Of a stretch of 64,000 nt of DNA, positions 34,674-42,057 are shown in pieces. A program made the position numbers and the translations under genes. Numbering within the stretch: the stretch's first letter is position 1; the number at the start of each line of letters is the position of its first letter. Source of the stretch: Nisaea nitritireducens. GTDB taxonomy: Bacteria; Pseudomonadota; Alphaproteobacteria; Thalassobaculales; Thalassobaculaceae. A model generated the notes under the pieces. It did no database searches. It had not been told where the DNA came from and saw only the letters and a list, made by a program, of their open reading frames with translations. The stretch is taken from the NCBI RefSeq assembly GCF_014904795.1, contig NZ_JACZFS010000014.1:1-64000 (forward strand), in the 5' to 3' direction.

Positions 34674-35480
34674 TTACCGAAAACACCCCAGAAATTCGCC
34701 AATTAAATCAATCTGCTTATCCAGCATGTGGCGACCAAACTGAACGGTGCAGCCGTTCTTCAAAGCTGATTCGAGCAGCCGTGTCCGCTCCGGGATCATG
34801 ATGATTTCTGCCACCAGCAAGTCAGGCAGAAGAAACTTGGCATCGATCGGGAGCGGGTCATCGTCATGCAGTCCGGCCGACGTGGTGTTGACCACGATCT
34901 CGCAACCGTCCGGCTCCGCTGCGCCGACCGAAATCGGGACGTCCGGATACGCGGCTGAAACAGCCGCCGCAAGTTCTTCAGCCTTTACCCGTGTCCGGTT
35001 GTGGATCACGAGCCTGGAGACGCCGGCATCGGCAAGGGCGAAAGCAATCGCCCGCCCGGCCCCTCCGGCCCCCAGTTGCAGCACGGAACGCCCGGTAACC
35101 TCATGTCCCTCGGCGCGCATGCCGGCAACAAAACCCGCACCGTCGAAATTGTCGCCGATCATCCGGCGTTGCTCATCAAAGCGAACGGCATTGACGGCCC
35201 CGACGAGGCGGCCCTGCCGGCCGACCTCGTCACAGAGCTCCATGATCGTGAGTTTGTGCGGAACGGTGACCGCCAGCCCGCCGAAATTGGGCTGTGCCTT
35301 CAATCCATCCAGCACAGTCTCCAACCGGTCGGACGGGGCATGCACGGGCACCATGACGGCGTCCGTGCCTTTTGCCTCGAACAACGGGTTGAAGACCATC
35401 GGCGCCCGTACATGGGCGATAGGGTCGGCAATGACGCCGAAAACGCGCGTCGTACCGGTGATATTGAGTGTTGCGGACAT
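34674..35480 (-). CDS. Shikimate dehydrogenase-like protein
   Basis: A 268-residue NAD(P)-dependent dehydrogenase of the AroE fold. The catalytic VTVPHK (Lys near residue 74) and the nucleotide loop LGAGGAGRAIAFAL are present, as is the DNFDGAGFV substrate motif (usually NTDG). The N-terminal substrate loop is IADPIAHVRAPMVFN where true AroE has the H-S-K-S/R-P pattern, so the shikimate carboxylate-binding serines are changed. It is probably a quinate or other hydroxy-acid dehydrogenase. It follows the BKACE gene by five bases, so one operon. Confidence 0.82.
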   Translation of the reverse strand: MSATLNITGTTRVFGVIADPIAHVRAPMVFNPLFEAKGTDAVMVPVHAPSDRLETVLDGLKAQPNFGGLAVTVPHKLTIMELCDEVGRQGRLVGAVNAVRFDEQRRMIGDNFDGAGFVAGMRAEGHEVTGRSVLQLGAGGAGRAIAFALADAGVSRLVIHNRTRVKAEELAAAVSAAYPDVPISVGAAEPDGCEIVVNTTSAGLHDDDPLPIDAKFLLPDLLVAEIIMIPERTRLLESALKNGCTVQFGRHMLDKQIDLIGEFLGCFR

Positions 35481-35485
35481 GCGGA

Positions 35486-36424
35486 CTAGAACTTCACCAT
35501 GTCGCCGCCCTTGAGCGCCAGCATCTCGCGAGCTTCCGCCGGCGTGGCAACCTCAAGCGAGAGATCCTCGACAATACGCCGGATCTTGGCCACCTGATCG
35601 GCATTGCTCTCGGCCAGCTTGCCCTTGGAAATGAACAGGCTGTCCTCGAGCCCGACACGGACGTTCCCGCCGAGCATGGCCGCCATGGTGCAGAAATTCA
35701 TCTGGTGACGGCCGGCTGCCAGCACGGACCATTCGTAATCGTCGCCGAACAGCTTGTTGGCGATCCGGCGCATATGCATGAGGTTTTCCTCATCCGCACC
35801 GATTCCCCCCAAAATACCGAAGATCGTCTGCACGAAGAACGGCGGCTTCACCAAGCCGCGGTCCGCGAAATGCGCCAGCGTATAAAGATGGCCGACATCG
35901 TAGCATTCGAACTCGAAGCGCACGCCATGGCCCTCGCCGAGTTCTTTCAGAATGTACTCGATGTCCTTGAATGTGTTCCGGAAAATGAAATCACGCGAGT
36001 TCTCGAGGAACTGCGGCTCCCAAGGGTGCTGGAAGTCCTTCATCTTGTCGAGGATCGGGAACAGTCCGAAATTCATCGAGCCCATATTGAGAGAAGTCAT
36101 CTCCGGGCTCGCCCTGAATGCAGCCGCGAGGCGCTCTTCCAGGCTCATGCCGTGTCCGCCGCCCGTGGTGATGTTCACGACTGCGTCGCAGGACTGTTTG
36201 ATCCGCGGCAGGAACTTCATGAACATGTCCGGATCCGGCGTCGGGCTGCCGTCTTCGGGATTACGGGCGTGAAGGTGCAGGATAGATGCCCCGGCTTCCG
36301 CCGCCGCAATCGCGTCAGTCGCAATCTCGTCCGGCGTGATCGGCAGATGCGGGCTCATCGTCGGTGTATGAATAGAGCCTGTGACCGCGCAGGAGATGAT
36401 CACTTTCTTACTAGCCGGCGCCAT
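35486..36424 (-). CDS. BKACE family 3-keto-5-aminohexanoate cleavage-type enzyme
   Basis: A 312-residue zinc enzyme of the beta-keto acid cleavage family (DUF849), which condenses a beta-keto acid with acetyl-CoA to give acetoacetate and a CoA ester. Typical stretches are CAVTGSIHTPTMSPHLPITP, AAEAGASILHLHARNPEDG (zinc His pair in HLHAR), VNITTGGGHGMSLEERL and NVRVGLEDSLFISKGKLA with the catalytic Arg/Glu region. The substrate of family members varies (KAH, betaine, carnitine). Coupled with an AroE-like dehydrogenase here, which may act on its substrate or product. Confidence 0.88.
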   Translation of the reverse strand: MAPASKKVIISCAVTGSIHTPTMSPHLPITPDEIATDAIAAAEAGASILHLHARNPEDGSPTPDPDMFMKFLPRIKQSCDAVVNITTGGGHGMSLEERLAAAFRASPEMTSLNMGSMNFGLFPILDKMKDFQHPWEPQFLENSRDFIFRNTFKDIEYILKELGEGHGVRFEFECYDVGHLYTLAHFADRGLVKPPFFVQTIFGILGGIGADEENLMHMRRIANKLFGDDYEWSVLAAGRHQMNFCTMAAMLGGNVRVGLEDSLFISKGKLAESNADQVAKIRRIVEDLSLEVATPAEAREMLALKGGDMVKF

Positions 36425-36551
36425 TGCTTCCTCCAGATTTTTTTCAATTCCATTAACTGCTTGGAAGCTACTCCCGGCACTGGCTGTTTAAAAGGGCCTG
36501 TCGGGAAAAAATAATTTATTAGCGGCAATCGCGACGGATTTCCTGCCGGGC

Positions 36552-36579
36552 CCCGTTTTATGGATATCCCGTTCATTGG
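36552..36579 (+). promoter_or_regulatory. Direct repeats upstream of the EF-hand/sigma operon
   Basis: CCCGTTTTATGG (36552-36563) and CCCGTTCATTGG (36568-36579) form an imperfect 12-bp direct repeat at a 16-bp pitch, ending 32 bp before the EF-hand gene. CGTT is a common -10 core of ECF sigma promoters, so one copy could be the autoregulated promoter of the sigma operon. The divergent BKACE gene also starts in this region. Confidence 0.4.
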
Positions 36580-36611
36580 AGACGGGACAGTCCAGCAAAG
36601 GAACTGACGAA

Positions 36612-37112
36612 ATGAAGAAGCTTTTTGCGGTCGCCCTGCTCGGCACCATCGCCCTCACCCCGGTGCTTGCACATAGCCAAGGCATGAGAAGCGGACATGG
36701 CGGCGAAGCCTTCAAGGCACAGATGCTTGAGCGCTTCAAAGCGGCCGACGAGAACGGCGACGAGTCGCTGACCAGGGCCGAGATCTACCAGTCCCATGGC
36801 AAGCGCGCTGCCGAGATCGACACCAACAATGACGGTGTGATCGGTGTCGAGGAAATTGACGCTGCCCGGAAAGAAATGCGCCTGAAACGTCAACAGCGCA
36901 TGCTGAACCGGATGGACACCGACGGCGACGGTGTGGTCAGCACCGATGAATTCGCCCGCTCGGGTACCATGCGGATGCAGCATATGGATCGCGACCGGGA
37001 TGGTGTGGTCACACTGGATGAAGCCACAACTCCGCCGATGCAGAAACGTGGCATGCATCATGGCAAACGGTTCGGCGGGATGTCCGCTGGCAAGATGGAA
37101 TGCCCGCGCTAG
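36612..37112 (+). CDS. Exported EF-hand calcium-binding protein
   Basis: A 166-residue secreted protein. Residues 1-22 are a signal peptide ending LAHSQG. Four EF-hand loops follow, at roughly DENGDESLTRAE, DTNNDGVIGVEE, DTDGDGVVSTDE and DRDRDGVVTLDE, each with the Asp/Asn pattern and the terminal Glu for Ca2+ ligation. A His/Met-rich C-terminus (RGMHHGKRFGGMSAGKM) could bind soft metals. The ATG at 36612 has AAGGA upstream. Directly upstream of an ECF sigma factor gene, so it may be a regulon member or a sensor in the envelope. Confidence 0.88.
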   Translation: MKKLFAVALLGTIALTPVLAHSQGMRSGHGGEAFKAQMLERFKAADENGDESLTRAEIYQSHGKRAAEIDTNNDGVIGVEEIDAARKEMRLKRQQRMLNRMDTDGDGVVSTDEFARSGTMRMQHMDRDRDGVVTLDEATTPPMQKRGMHHGKRFGGMSAGKMECPR

Positions 37113-37147
37113 ACTTGTAATAGCGGTTCGCAAAATCGGGAATGTGC

Positions 37148-37717
37148 ATGCTCGAGTCGGATAATGATCTGCTTTGTCTCGTCGCCGATGGCGGCGAGAC
37201 AGCCTTCAGCAGACTCGTCCTGCGTCATCAAAGGCCAATATCTGCCTTTGCCTACCGCATGCTCGGGAGCCAGAGCGAGGCCGAGGAGATTTCGCAAGAA
37301 ACCTTCGGCCGGGTCTGGTCCCATGCTCCCCGGTGGAGCCCTGATGGCAAAGCAAAATCCTGGATCTACCGGATCGCCCGCAATCTATGCATCGACCGCT
37401 TGAGAGCCCGGCGCGTAACGGTCGATATCGCCGATCAGGAAATCGAGGATGGCAATCCCAATCCTGAACAGATCCTCTCTCGGAAAAGAGCGGAGACGAG
37501 CGTGCGTGATGCGGTGGACCTTTTGCCGGAGCGACAGAGGGTCGCGATCTCGCTATTCCATCTCAAGGACATGACGGCAGATGAGGCGGCGGAAACGATG
37601 GATATCAGTATTGATGCTCTGGAATCATTGCTTCGGCGGGCACGGAAAAAGTTGAAAGAGATCATGCAGGACCAACAGTCCGGCACATATGAAAAAGCGG
37701 CTGTCGGAGAACACTGA
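37148..37717 (+). CDS. ECF-type RNA polymerase sigma factor
   Basis: A 189-residue sigma-70 family factor with regions 2 and 4 only. Region 2 is LVLRHQRPISAFAYRMLGSQ through AEEISQETFGRVWSHAP and SWIYRIARNLCIDRLRARR; region 4 is AVDLLPERQRVAISLFHLKD through ADEAAETMDISIDALESLLRRARKKL. Of two in-frame ATGs the one at 37148 has GGG at normal spacing. The stop overlaps the next gene by one base. Partner of the anti-sigma candidate downstream. Confidence 0.92.
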   Translation: MLESDNDLLCLVADGGETAFSRLVLRHQRPISAFAYRMLGSQSEAEEISQETFGRVWSHAPRWSPDGKAKSWIYRIARNLCIDRLRARRVTVDIADQEIEDGNPNPEQILSRKRAETSVRDAVDLLPERQRVAISLFHLKDMTADEAAETMDISIDALESLLRRARKKLKEIMQDQQSGTYEKAAVGEH

Positions 37718-38160
37718 TGACAAGCATGAGCGAAGCAAGATTCAGAGAGCTGACAGATGCCTTTGGAAGCGATCCGTCGAAATGGCCCGAACGGGAACGT
37801 TCTCTGGCGCTCCAACTTCTGGAGGCTCATCCGGCGCTCGGTGCCGTCCTCGACGAAGCTGCGGCTCTGGATTTCGAACTCGACGCCATCATGGCCGCCC
37901 CGGAAATAGCCATTGCTCCGTCGCCAGCCGAAGTCCGCGCGCCAGCAAATCTGAACCTGAAAGGGCTGTTGAATGCATTCTGGCCGTTCGGTGGGTTGTG
38001 GCAGCCCGCAGCGGGGCTCGTTGCGGCAAGCGCCGCCGGGTTCATCGTCGGCATGACCTTCACGGATCTGCCCGCGGAAACCACCACCACGGTGATAAGT
38101 GATCAAGTGACCATAGTTGAACGTGCGCTGGGCGCGGACGTTGAGGAGAGTTTCCTATGA
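37717..38160 (+). CDS. Single-pass membrane protein, probable anti-sigma factor
   Basis: A 147-residue protein encoded immediately after the ECF sigma factor. Residues 1-85 are cytosolic, with FGSDPSKWPERERSLALQLL and a hydrophobic stretch at about residues 100-120 (AAGLVAASAAGFIVGMTF) as the membrane helix. No ZAS zinc motif is present. The position between a sigma gene and a periplasmic sensor gene makes anti-sigma function likely by analogy to CnrY/CnrX. Sequence alone does not prove it. Confidence 0.7.
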   Translation: MTSMSEARFRELTDAFGSDPSKWPERERSLALQLLEAHPALGAVLDEAAALDFELDAIMAAPEIAIAPSPAEVRAPANLNLKGLLNAFWPFGGLWQPAAGLVAASAAGFIVGMTFTDLPAETTTTVISDQVTIVERALGADVEESFL

Positions 38161-38615
38161 CCTGGACCCGGACACGCACTCTCGCGCTGGTTCTGTTTGC
38201 GTCGATTGCGCTGAACCTGTTCTTCGCAGGCATCATGGTAGGCCGCTTCGACCGTTGGCACGGCGGTCCAAAGGGGCCGGGCCACGGCCACTCAATGACC
38301 AGGATGATCGAAAAAAGCCTCGGTGACAGCCTGACGCCAGAACTTCGTGAGAGGCTGACAGCGCACTCCAAAGCCATGCGCGAGACCCGCCGAACCTCCC
38401 GCGAGAAGCGGGACGCCATTCGGGACGCGCTTTTGCAGGAACCATTCGACAGGGAGGCTTATCTTCAGGCGTTGGGATCGATGAATGAAGTCTTCGACAA
38501 GATGCGGGCGGAAACCCATTCCTTTATGATCGATATCGTCGAGCAACTGACGCCGGAGCAGCGCGGCAAACTCGTGAAATCCCTCGGCAGGCACCGCAGG
38601 GACAATGACGACTAG
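38157..38615 (+). CDS. Periplasmic heavy-metal sensor-like protein (CnrX/metal_resist family)
   Basis: A 152-residue protein with an N-terminal membrane anchor (residues 7-28) and a periplasmic all-helical domain. LTPELRERLTAHSKAMRET, REKRDAIRDALLQEPFDREAYLQALGSMN and IVEQLTPEQRGKLVKSLG are characteristic of CnrX/ZraP-like heavy-metal sensors. A His-rich segment RWHGGPKGPGHGHS directly after the helix could bind metal. It overlaps the anti-sigma candidate in an ATGA. Likely senses envelope metal and releases the sigma factor. Confidence 0.82.
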   Translation: MTWTRTRTLALVLFASIALNLFFAGIMVGRFDRWHGGPKGPGHGHSMTRMIEKSLGDSLTPELRERLTAHSKAMRETRRTSREKRDAIRDALLQEPFDREAYLQALGSMNEVFDKMRAETHSFMIDIVEQLTPEQRGKLVKSLGRHRRDNDD

Positions 38616-38622
38616 GCTATCG

Positions 38623-38665
38623 TTCAGAGACGGCCCAGGAACTCAGTCCTACAGCCGTCTCTGAA
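38623..38665. terminator. Long inverted repeat between convergent sensor and TPP-enzyme genes
   Basis: TTCAGAGACGGC (38623-38634) is perfectly complementary to GCCGTCTCTGAA (38654-38665); the 19-base loop contains a second small stem (AGGA/TCCT). It sits between two convergent genes and may serve as terminator on both strands although a T-run is absent. Confidence 0.65.
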
Positions 38666-38697
38666 GCAAGAACAAGGTGATACGGAAAGGCCTGACC

Positions 38698-40398
38698 TCA
38701 GCCGGCCTTTTCCAACGCAGCTTTTCGAATTGCCGAAAGCGTGGTTTTCGGCGTGATCGCCTCAGGGTCGATTTTCACCTCGATCACGGTCGATTTGTCG
38801 GACGCCAAGGCCCGCTCGAAAGCTGGCTGGAATTCCGAGGTTTCAAGAACCGTCTCGCCGTTCGCGCCATAGGCTTTTGCCAGTGCCGCAAAATCCGGGT
38901 TCTGCAGTTCGGTGTGCTTCACCCGGCCCGGGAATTCGCGCTCCTGATGCATGCGGATGGTACCGTACATGTTGTTGTTGATCACGATGGCGATGATCTT
39001 GGCGCCATGTTGCATGGCAGTCGCCAGCTCTTGCCCGTGCATCATGAAACAGCCATCGCCATTCATCGAAACGACAACCCGTTCAGGATGCACCAGCGCC
39101 GCCGCAACGGCAGCCGGCAGGCCGTAGCCCATGGAGCCGCTCGTCGGAGCAAGCTGCGTGCGAAAGCCGCGATACTGGTAATAGCGATGCATCCAGTTGG
39201 CGTAGTTACCGGCACCGTTGGTGATGATCGCATCGTCCGGCAGCGTGGCGTTCAACCAGGCTGCAATCTCCCCCATCTGCACATCGCCCGGAACCGGCAG
39301 CGGCTCCAGCGTTGCAAGATAATCGGCATGGCCCTGGGCGATACTCTTCGACCGGCTGCTGCCGTCAACAGGCGCCATCGCCTCCAGAGCCTCCGCAAAA
39401 GCCCGGGGGCCGGAATTGACCATCATGTCGGCCTGATACACCCGGCCAAGCTCTTCCGCGCTGCCATGGATATGCACGAGCCCCTGCTTCGGGCGCGGAA
39501 TGTCGAACATGGTGTAGCCGCCAGTGGTCATCTCGCCCAGCCGGGTGCCGAGCGCGATCACCATATCGCTTTCCTGAATGCGGGCCGCGAGGGACGGGTC
39601 GATGCCGATACCGACATGTCCGACATAATTCGGGTGCCGGTTATCGAAATAGTCCTGACAGCGGAAGGAAGCACCGATCGGAACGCCGTTGGCGACTGCA
39701 AACGTCTCGATCCGCTCGCAAGCCTCACGGTCCCAGCCGCCGCCGCCGACAATCATGATCGGCCGTTCTGCCTTGTCCAGCATGGACCGGAAATCGGCCA
39801 TCTGCTTCTGGCCCGGATGCGGCTCGACCGGCACATAGGCCGCAATGCCTGCCACATCGGCATAATCCATCAGCATGTCTTCGGGCAGTGCCAGCACCAC
39901 AGGACCCGGACGGCCCGAGACGGCAGTATGAAATGCCCGGCTGATATATTCCGGAATCCGCGCCGCATCGTCGATTTGCGCAACCCACTTGGCCATCTGG
40001 CCAAACATCCGGCGGTAGTCGATTTCCTGAAACGCCTCGCGCTCCACCATCCAGCGCGCCACCTGGCCGACCAGGAGCACCATCGGGGTCGAATCCTGGA
40101 AAGCGACATGGACGCCGGCGCTTGCATTGGTCGCGCCGGGGCCACGGGTCACCATGCAGACGCCGGGACGGCCGGTCAGCTTGCCATAGGCATCGGCCAT
40201 CATTGCCGCGCCGCCTTCCTGGCGGCACATCACGGTCCGAATGCCGTTCCGTTCCTGCAGGCCATCGATAACCGCGAGATAGCTTTCACCGGGCACGCCG
40301 AAGACGAGGTCTACCCCCTCCTCAACCAGCGCATCGACAAGAATATGGCCACCGAGACGGCCATGGCCGGCACTGTTACTTGAGGGAGAGGAGCTCAT
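38698..40398 (-). CDS. Thiamine pyrophosphate-dependent enzyme (acetolactate synthase-like)
   Basis: A 566-residue ThDP enzyme with the three-domain layout of the family: N-terminal PYR domain with catalytic Glu in VFGVPGESYLAVIDGL near residue 38, a central FAD/nucleotide-type domain near 200-330 and a C-terminal PP domain with GDGCFMMHGQELATAMQHGA and INNN for ThDP/Mg binding. Relatives include acetolactate synthase, sulfoacetaldehyde acetyltransferase and phosphonopyruvate decarboxylase. The reaction cannot be decided from sequence. It overlaps the cupin gene by 23 bp, so both belong to one operon. Confidence 0.85.
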   Translation of the reverse strand: MSSSPSSNSAGHGRLGGHILVDALVEEGVDLVFGVPGESYLAVIDGLQERNGIRTVMCRQEGGAAMMADAYGKLTGRPGVCMVTRGPGATNASAGVHVAFQDSTPMVLLVGQVARWMVEREAFQEIDYRRMFGQMAKWVAQIDDAARIPEYISRAFHTAVSGRPGPVVLALPEDMLMDYADVAGIAAYVPVEPHPGQKQMADFRSMLDKAERPIMIVGGGGWDREACERIETFAVANGVPIGASFRCQDYFDNRHPNYVGHVGIGIDPSLAARIQESDMVIALGTRLGEMTTGGYTMFDIPRPKQGLVHIHGSAEELGRVYQADMMVNSGPRAFAEALEAMAPVDGSSRSKSIAQGHADYLATLEPLPVPGDVQMGEIAAWLNATLPDDAIITNGAGNYANWMHRYYQYRGFRTQLAPTSGSMGYGLPAAVAAALVHPERVVVSMNGDGCFMMHGQELATAMQHGAKIIAIVINNNMYGTIRMHQEREFPGRVKHTELQNPDFAALAKAYGANGETVLETSEFQPAFERALASDKSTVIEVKIDPEAITPKTTLSAIRKAALEKAG

Positions 40399-41041
40399 CT
40401 ACATAACTCTTATATCGTTGAGATTTCGGTTTACGGCGATCCGCTTCGTTCAGATAACGGATCGAACTTTTGCCTTTGACCTCTTTCGGCAGCAGCAGCA
40501 CCCGAATGAAGCGGGTACATTCCTGCGTACAGGCTTCCGCCCAGACAGTCTGGGCGCCGGGCTCAAACCAGGCATCGCCCGGCAGGTAATCCTTGGAAAG
40601 CTTGTCCGTCGAAAGGGTGAGTTTGCCATTGCGGATGCAGCGTATGCCCGGGCCCAAATGGCTATGCGGTACGGCAGTGCCTCCCGTCGGGAACAACACG
40701 CTGTCGCAGCGGATCAGCCAGTCTTCGAGATTCTCCACGGTGGGAACCTCATTCGACTCGACGATCTCGCTATGAATGCCCTCGCCCAGATCCACTTGCG
40801 GTTCAGCTGAAGTCTCGTCCAACTCCCAACGCCACAATTCACCGCCTTCCGTCCCGGCCCTGATGGTCATGCCGGAGCGCATGAACCGGGCTTCATCCGG
40901 CTGCAGCACCGAGCCACCCTCGAAGCTCAGGTCACCGGCATTGCAATAAACAATCCGGCATCCGTCAGGCAGATGTTTTGAGACCGCATGTGGAGAAAAC
41001 ACGTCTTTTATCAGACGCAGAACGTAGGTGGATGTCGCCAT
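40376..41041 (-). CDS. Cupin-fold protein upstream of the TPP enzyme
   Basis: A 221-residue protein with a central double-stranded beta-helix (about residues 45-185) of the cupin type: PHSHLGPGIRCIRNGKLTLS carries a His-x-His metal pair and YLPGDAWFEPGAQTVWAEA the second cupin motif. It has no signal peptide. The ATG at 41041 is chosen; a TTG one codon before it is less likely. An AGGA sits three to four bases before it. It shares an operon with the TPP enzyme downstream. Its own start is inside two alternative hairpins (41040-41070). Confidence 0.78.
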   Translation of the reverse strand: MATSTYVLRLIKDVFSPHAVSKHLPDGCRIVYCNAGDLSFEGGSVLQPDEARFMRSGMTIRAGTEGGELWRWELDETSAEPQVDLGEGIHSEIVESNEVPTVENLEDWLIRCDSVLFPTGGTAVPHSHLGPGIRCIRNGKLTLSTDKLSKDYLPGDAWFEPGAQTVWAEACTQECTRFIRVLLLPKEVKGKSSIRYLNEADRRKPKSQRYKSYVDELLSLK

Positions 41042-41070
41042 CAATCCTATCGGCGGGATTGATTCCCGCC
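41040..41070 (-). promoter_or_regulatory. Two mutually exclusive hairpins over the cupin gene start
   Basis: On the minus-strand message GGCGGGA-AUCAA-UCCCGCC forms a 7-bp stem (41070 to 41052). Alternatively AUCAAUCC within that stem-loop pairs with GGAUUGAU (8 bp, down to 41040), which contains the Shine-Dalgarno AGGA and the AU of the start codon. The two stems cannot form together. The layout is that of a translational switch; no ligand or protein is known. Confidence 0.5.
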
Positions 41071-41205
41071 TCCCTTTTGTCGTCCCGCTTTGCGCAGGTT
41101 AAATTGCTGATACTACCTCGCGCGATGCGCGGCCGCTGGTCAAGGATCGCTTTGCGATCAGTTTCGTTCGAATCTGCGACGAACACCCGCAGGTGAATAG
41201 GCTGA

Positions 41206-41925
41206 TCAGCTCTCGAATACCAGTTGAAACCGGTCAGCGGCATAACGGGCAAAACCGTACTCGATGGGAACACCGGCCGGGTCAACGTTGATTGACTCAA
41301 TGACCAGCACAGGCCGGTTGCGCGGCTGCTGCAAATGCTCGGCATCCGCCGCGTCCGGCATCCGTGCCGTCACACGAGTTTCCCTGCGGGTGTATTCGCC
41401 ATAACCAAGATGCGTCAGGACCTTGGTGATCGAGTTGAGTTCCTCGTGCAGCTGAGCGAAACCCGGCACTTTGGCAGCCGGAAAATAGTGACTGCCAACG
41501 GAAATTGGCCGGCCGTCCACTTCGCCTATCCGGTCGAGCCGGACAAGGCGGGCTCCACGGGAGAGGCCAAGCTGCTTCAGGATCGCCGGATCGCCGACCT
41601 CTTCCGTCAGCAGCAGCGTGCGGCCACCTGGGGTTCGCTTCTGCCGCAGCACGTTGTCTGAGAAGCGCGTTTTCCTGGCGACAAGATAGTCCAGCACGTG
41701 CTCCTGGACGAAACTTCCCCGGCCCTGCTCCACCCGGATAACGCCCTCTTCGGCAAGCTCCGAGACAGCCCGCCGGAGCGTATGCCGGTTCACCCCATAT
41801 TGTTGCGACAACTCTGCTTCCGTCGGCATCTTGCTGCCTGGCGGATAAGTGCCAGAGCGGATTGCATCGGATATGTCGTTGGCAATCTGGCGCCAAAGTG
41901 ACTGGCCGCTTTTCCGTTCGATCAA
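41206..41925 (-). CDS. phnF: Phosphonate metabolism transcriptional regulator PhnF (GntR family)
   Basis: A 239-residue GntR/HutC-type regulator. The N-terminal winged helix is at residues 5-75 with PTEAELSQQYGVNRHTLRRA, and the C-terminal UTRA ligand domain spans about 95-235. LWRQIANDISDAIRSGTYPPG is the usual GntR start. PhnF proteins repress the phn genes and respond to phosphonates or phosphate state. It is divergent from phnG, with an operator-like inverted repeat (42016-42042) between them. Confidence 0.9.
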   Translation of the reverse strand: MIERKSGQSLWRQIANDISDAIRSGTYPPGSKMPTEAELSQQYGVNRHTLRRAVSELAEEGVIRVEQGRGSFVQEHVLDYLVARKTRFSDNVLRQKRTPGGRTLLLTEEVGDPAILKQLGLSRGARLVRLDRIGEVDGRPISVGSHYFPAAKVPGFAQLHEELNSITKVLTHLGYGEYTRRETRVTARMPDAADAEHLQQPRNRPVLVIESINVDPAGVPIEYGFARYAADRFQLVFES

Positions 41926-42007
41926 GGCACCCTCACGCGATGAGTCATCAAAATGTCACTGTGCCCCTGTTGCGCAGGCGCGTCAGCAGATCTATAACAT
42001 TGAAAGA

Positions 42008-42042
42008 TATAGACATCTAGACAAATATTAAATTTGTCGAGA
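42008..42042. promoter_or_regulatory. phnF/phnG divergent operator candidate
   Basis: Tandem TATAGACA (42008-42015) and TCTAGACA (42016-42023) are followed by an inverted repeat GACAAAT-ATTAA-ATTTGTC (42020-42038). Extended by TCT/AGA, it has ten of eleven pairs (42016-42042). AT-rich inverted repeats of this form between phnF and the phn genes fit GntR-family operators. The 42058 start of phnG is only 15 bases downstream. Confidence 0.6.
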
Positions 42043-42057
42043 GAAAAGGACAGACCG

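Noticed and set aside
38677-40383. 568-residue plus-strand ORF opposite the TPP enzyme
   Set aside because: Exactly mirrors the TPP-enzyme gene and has no recognisable fold; the minus-strand frame has all ThDP motifs.
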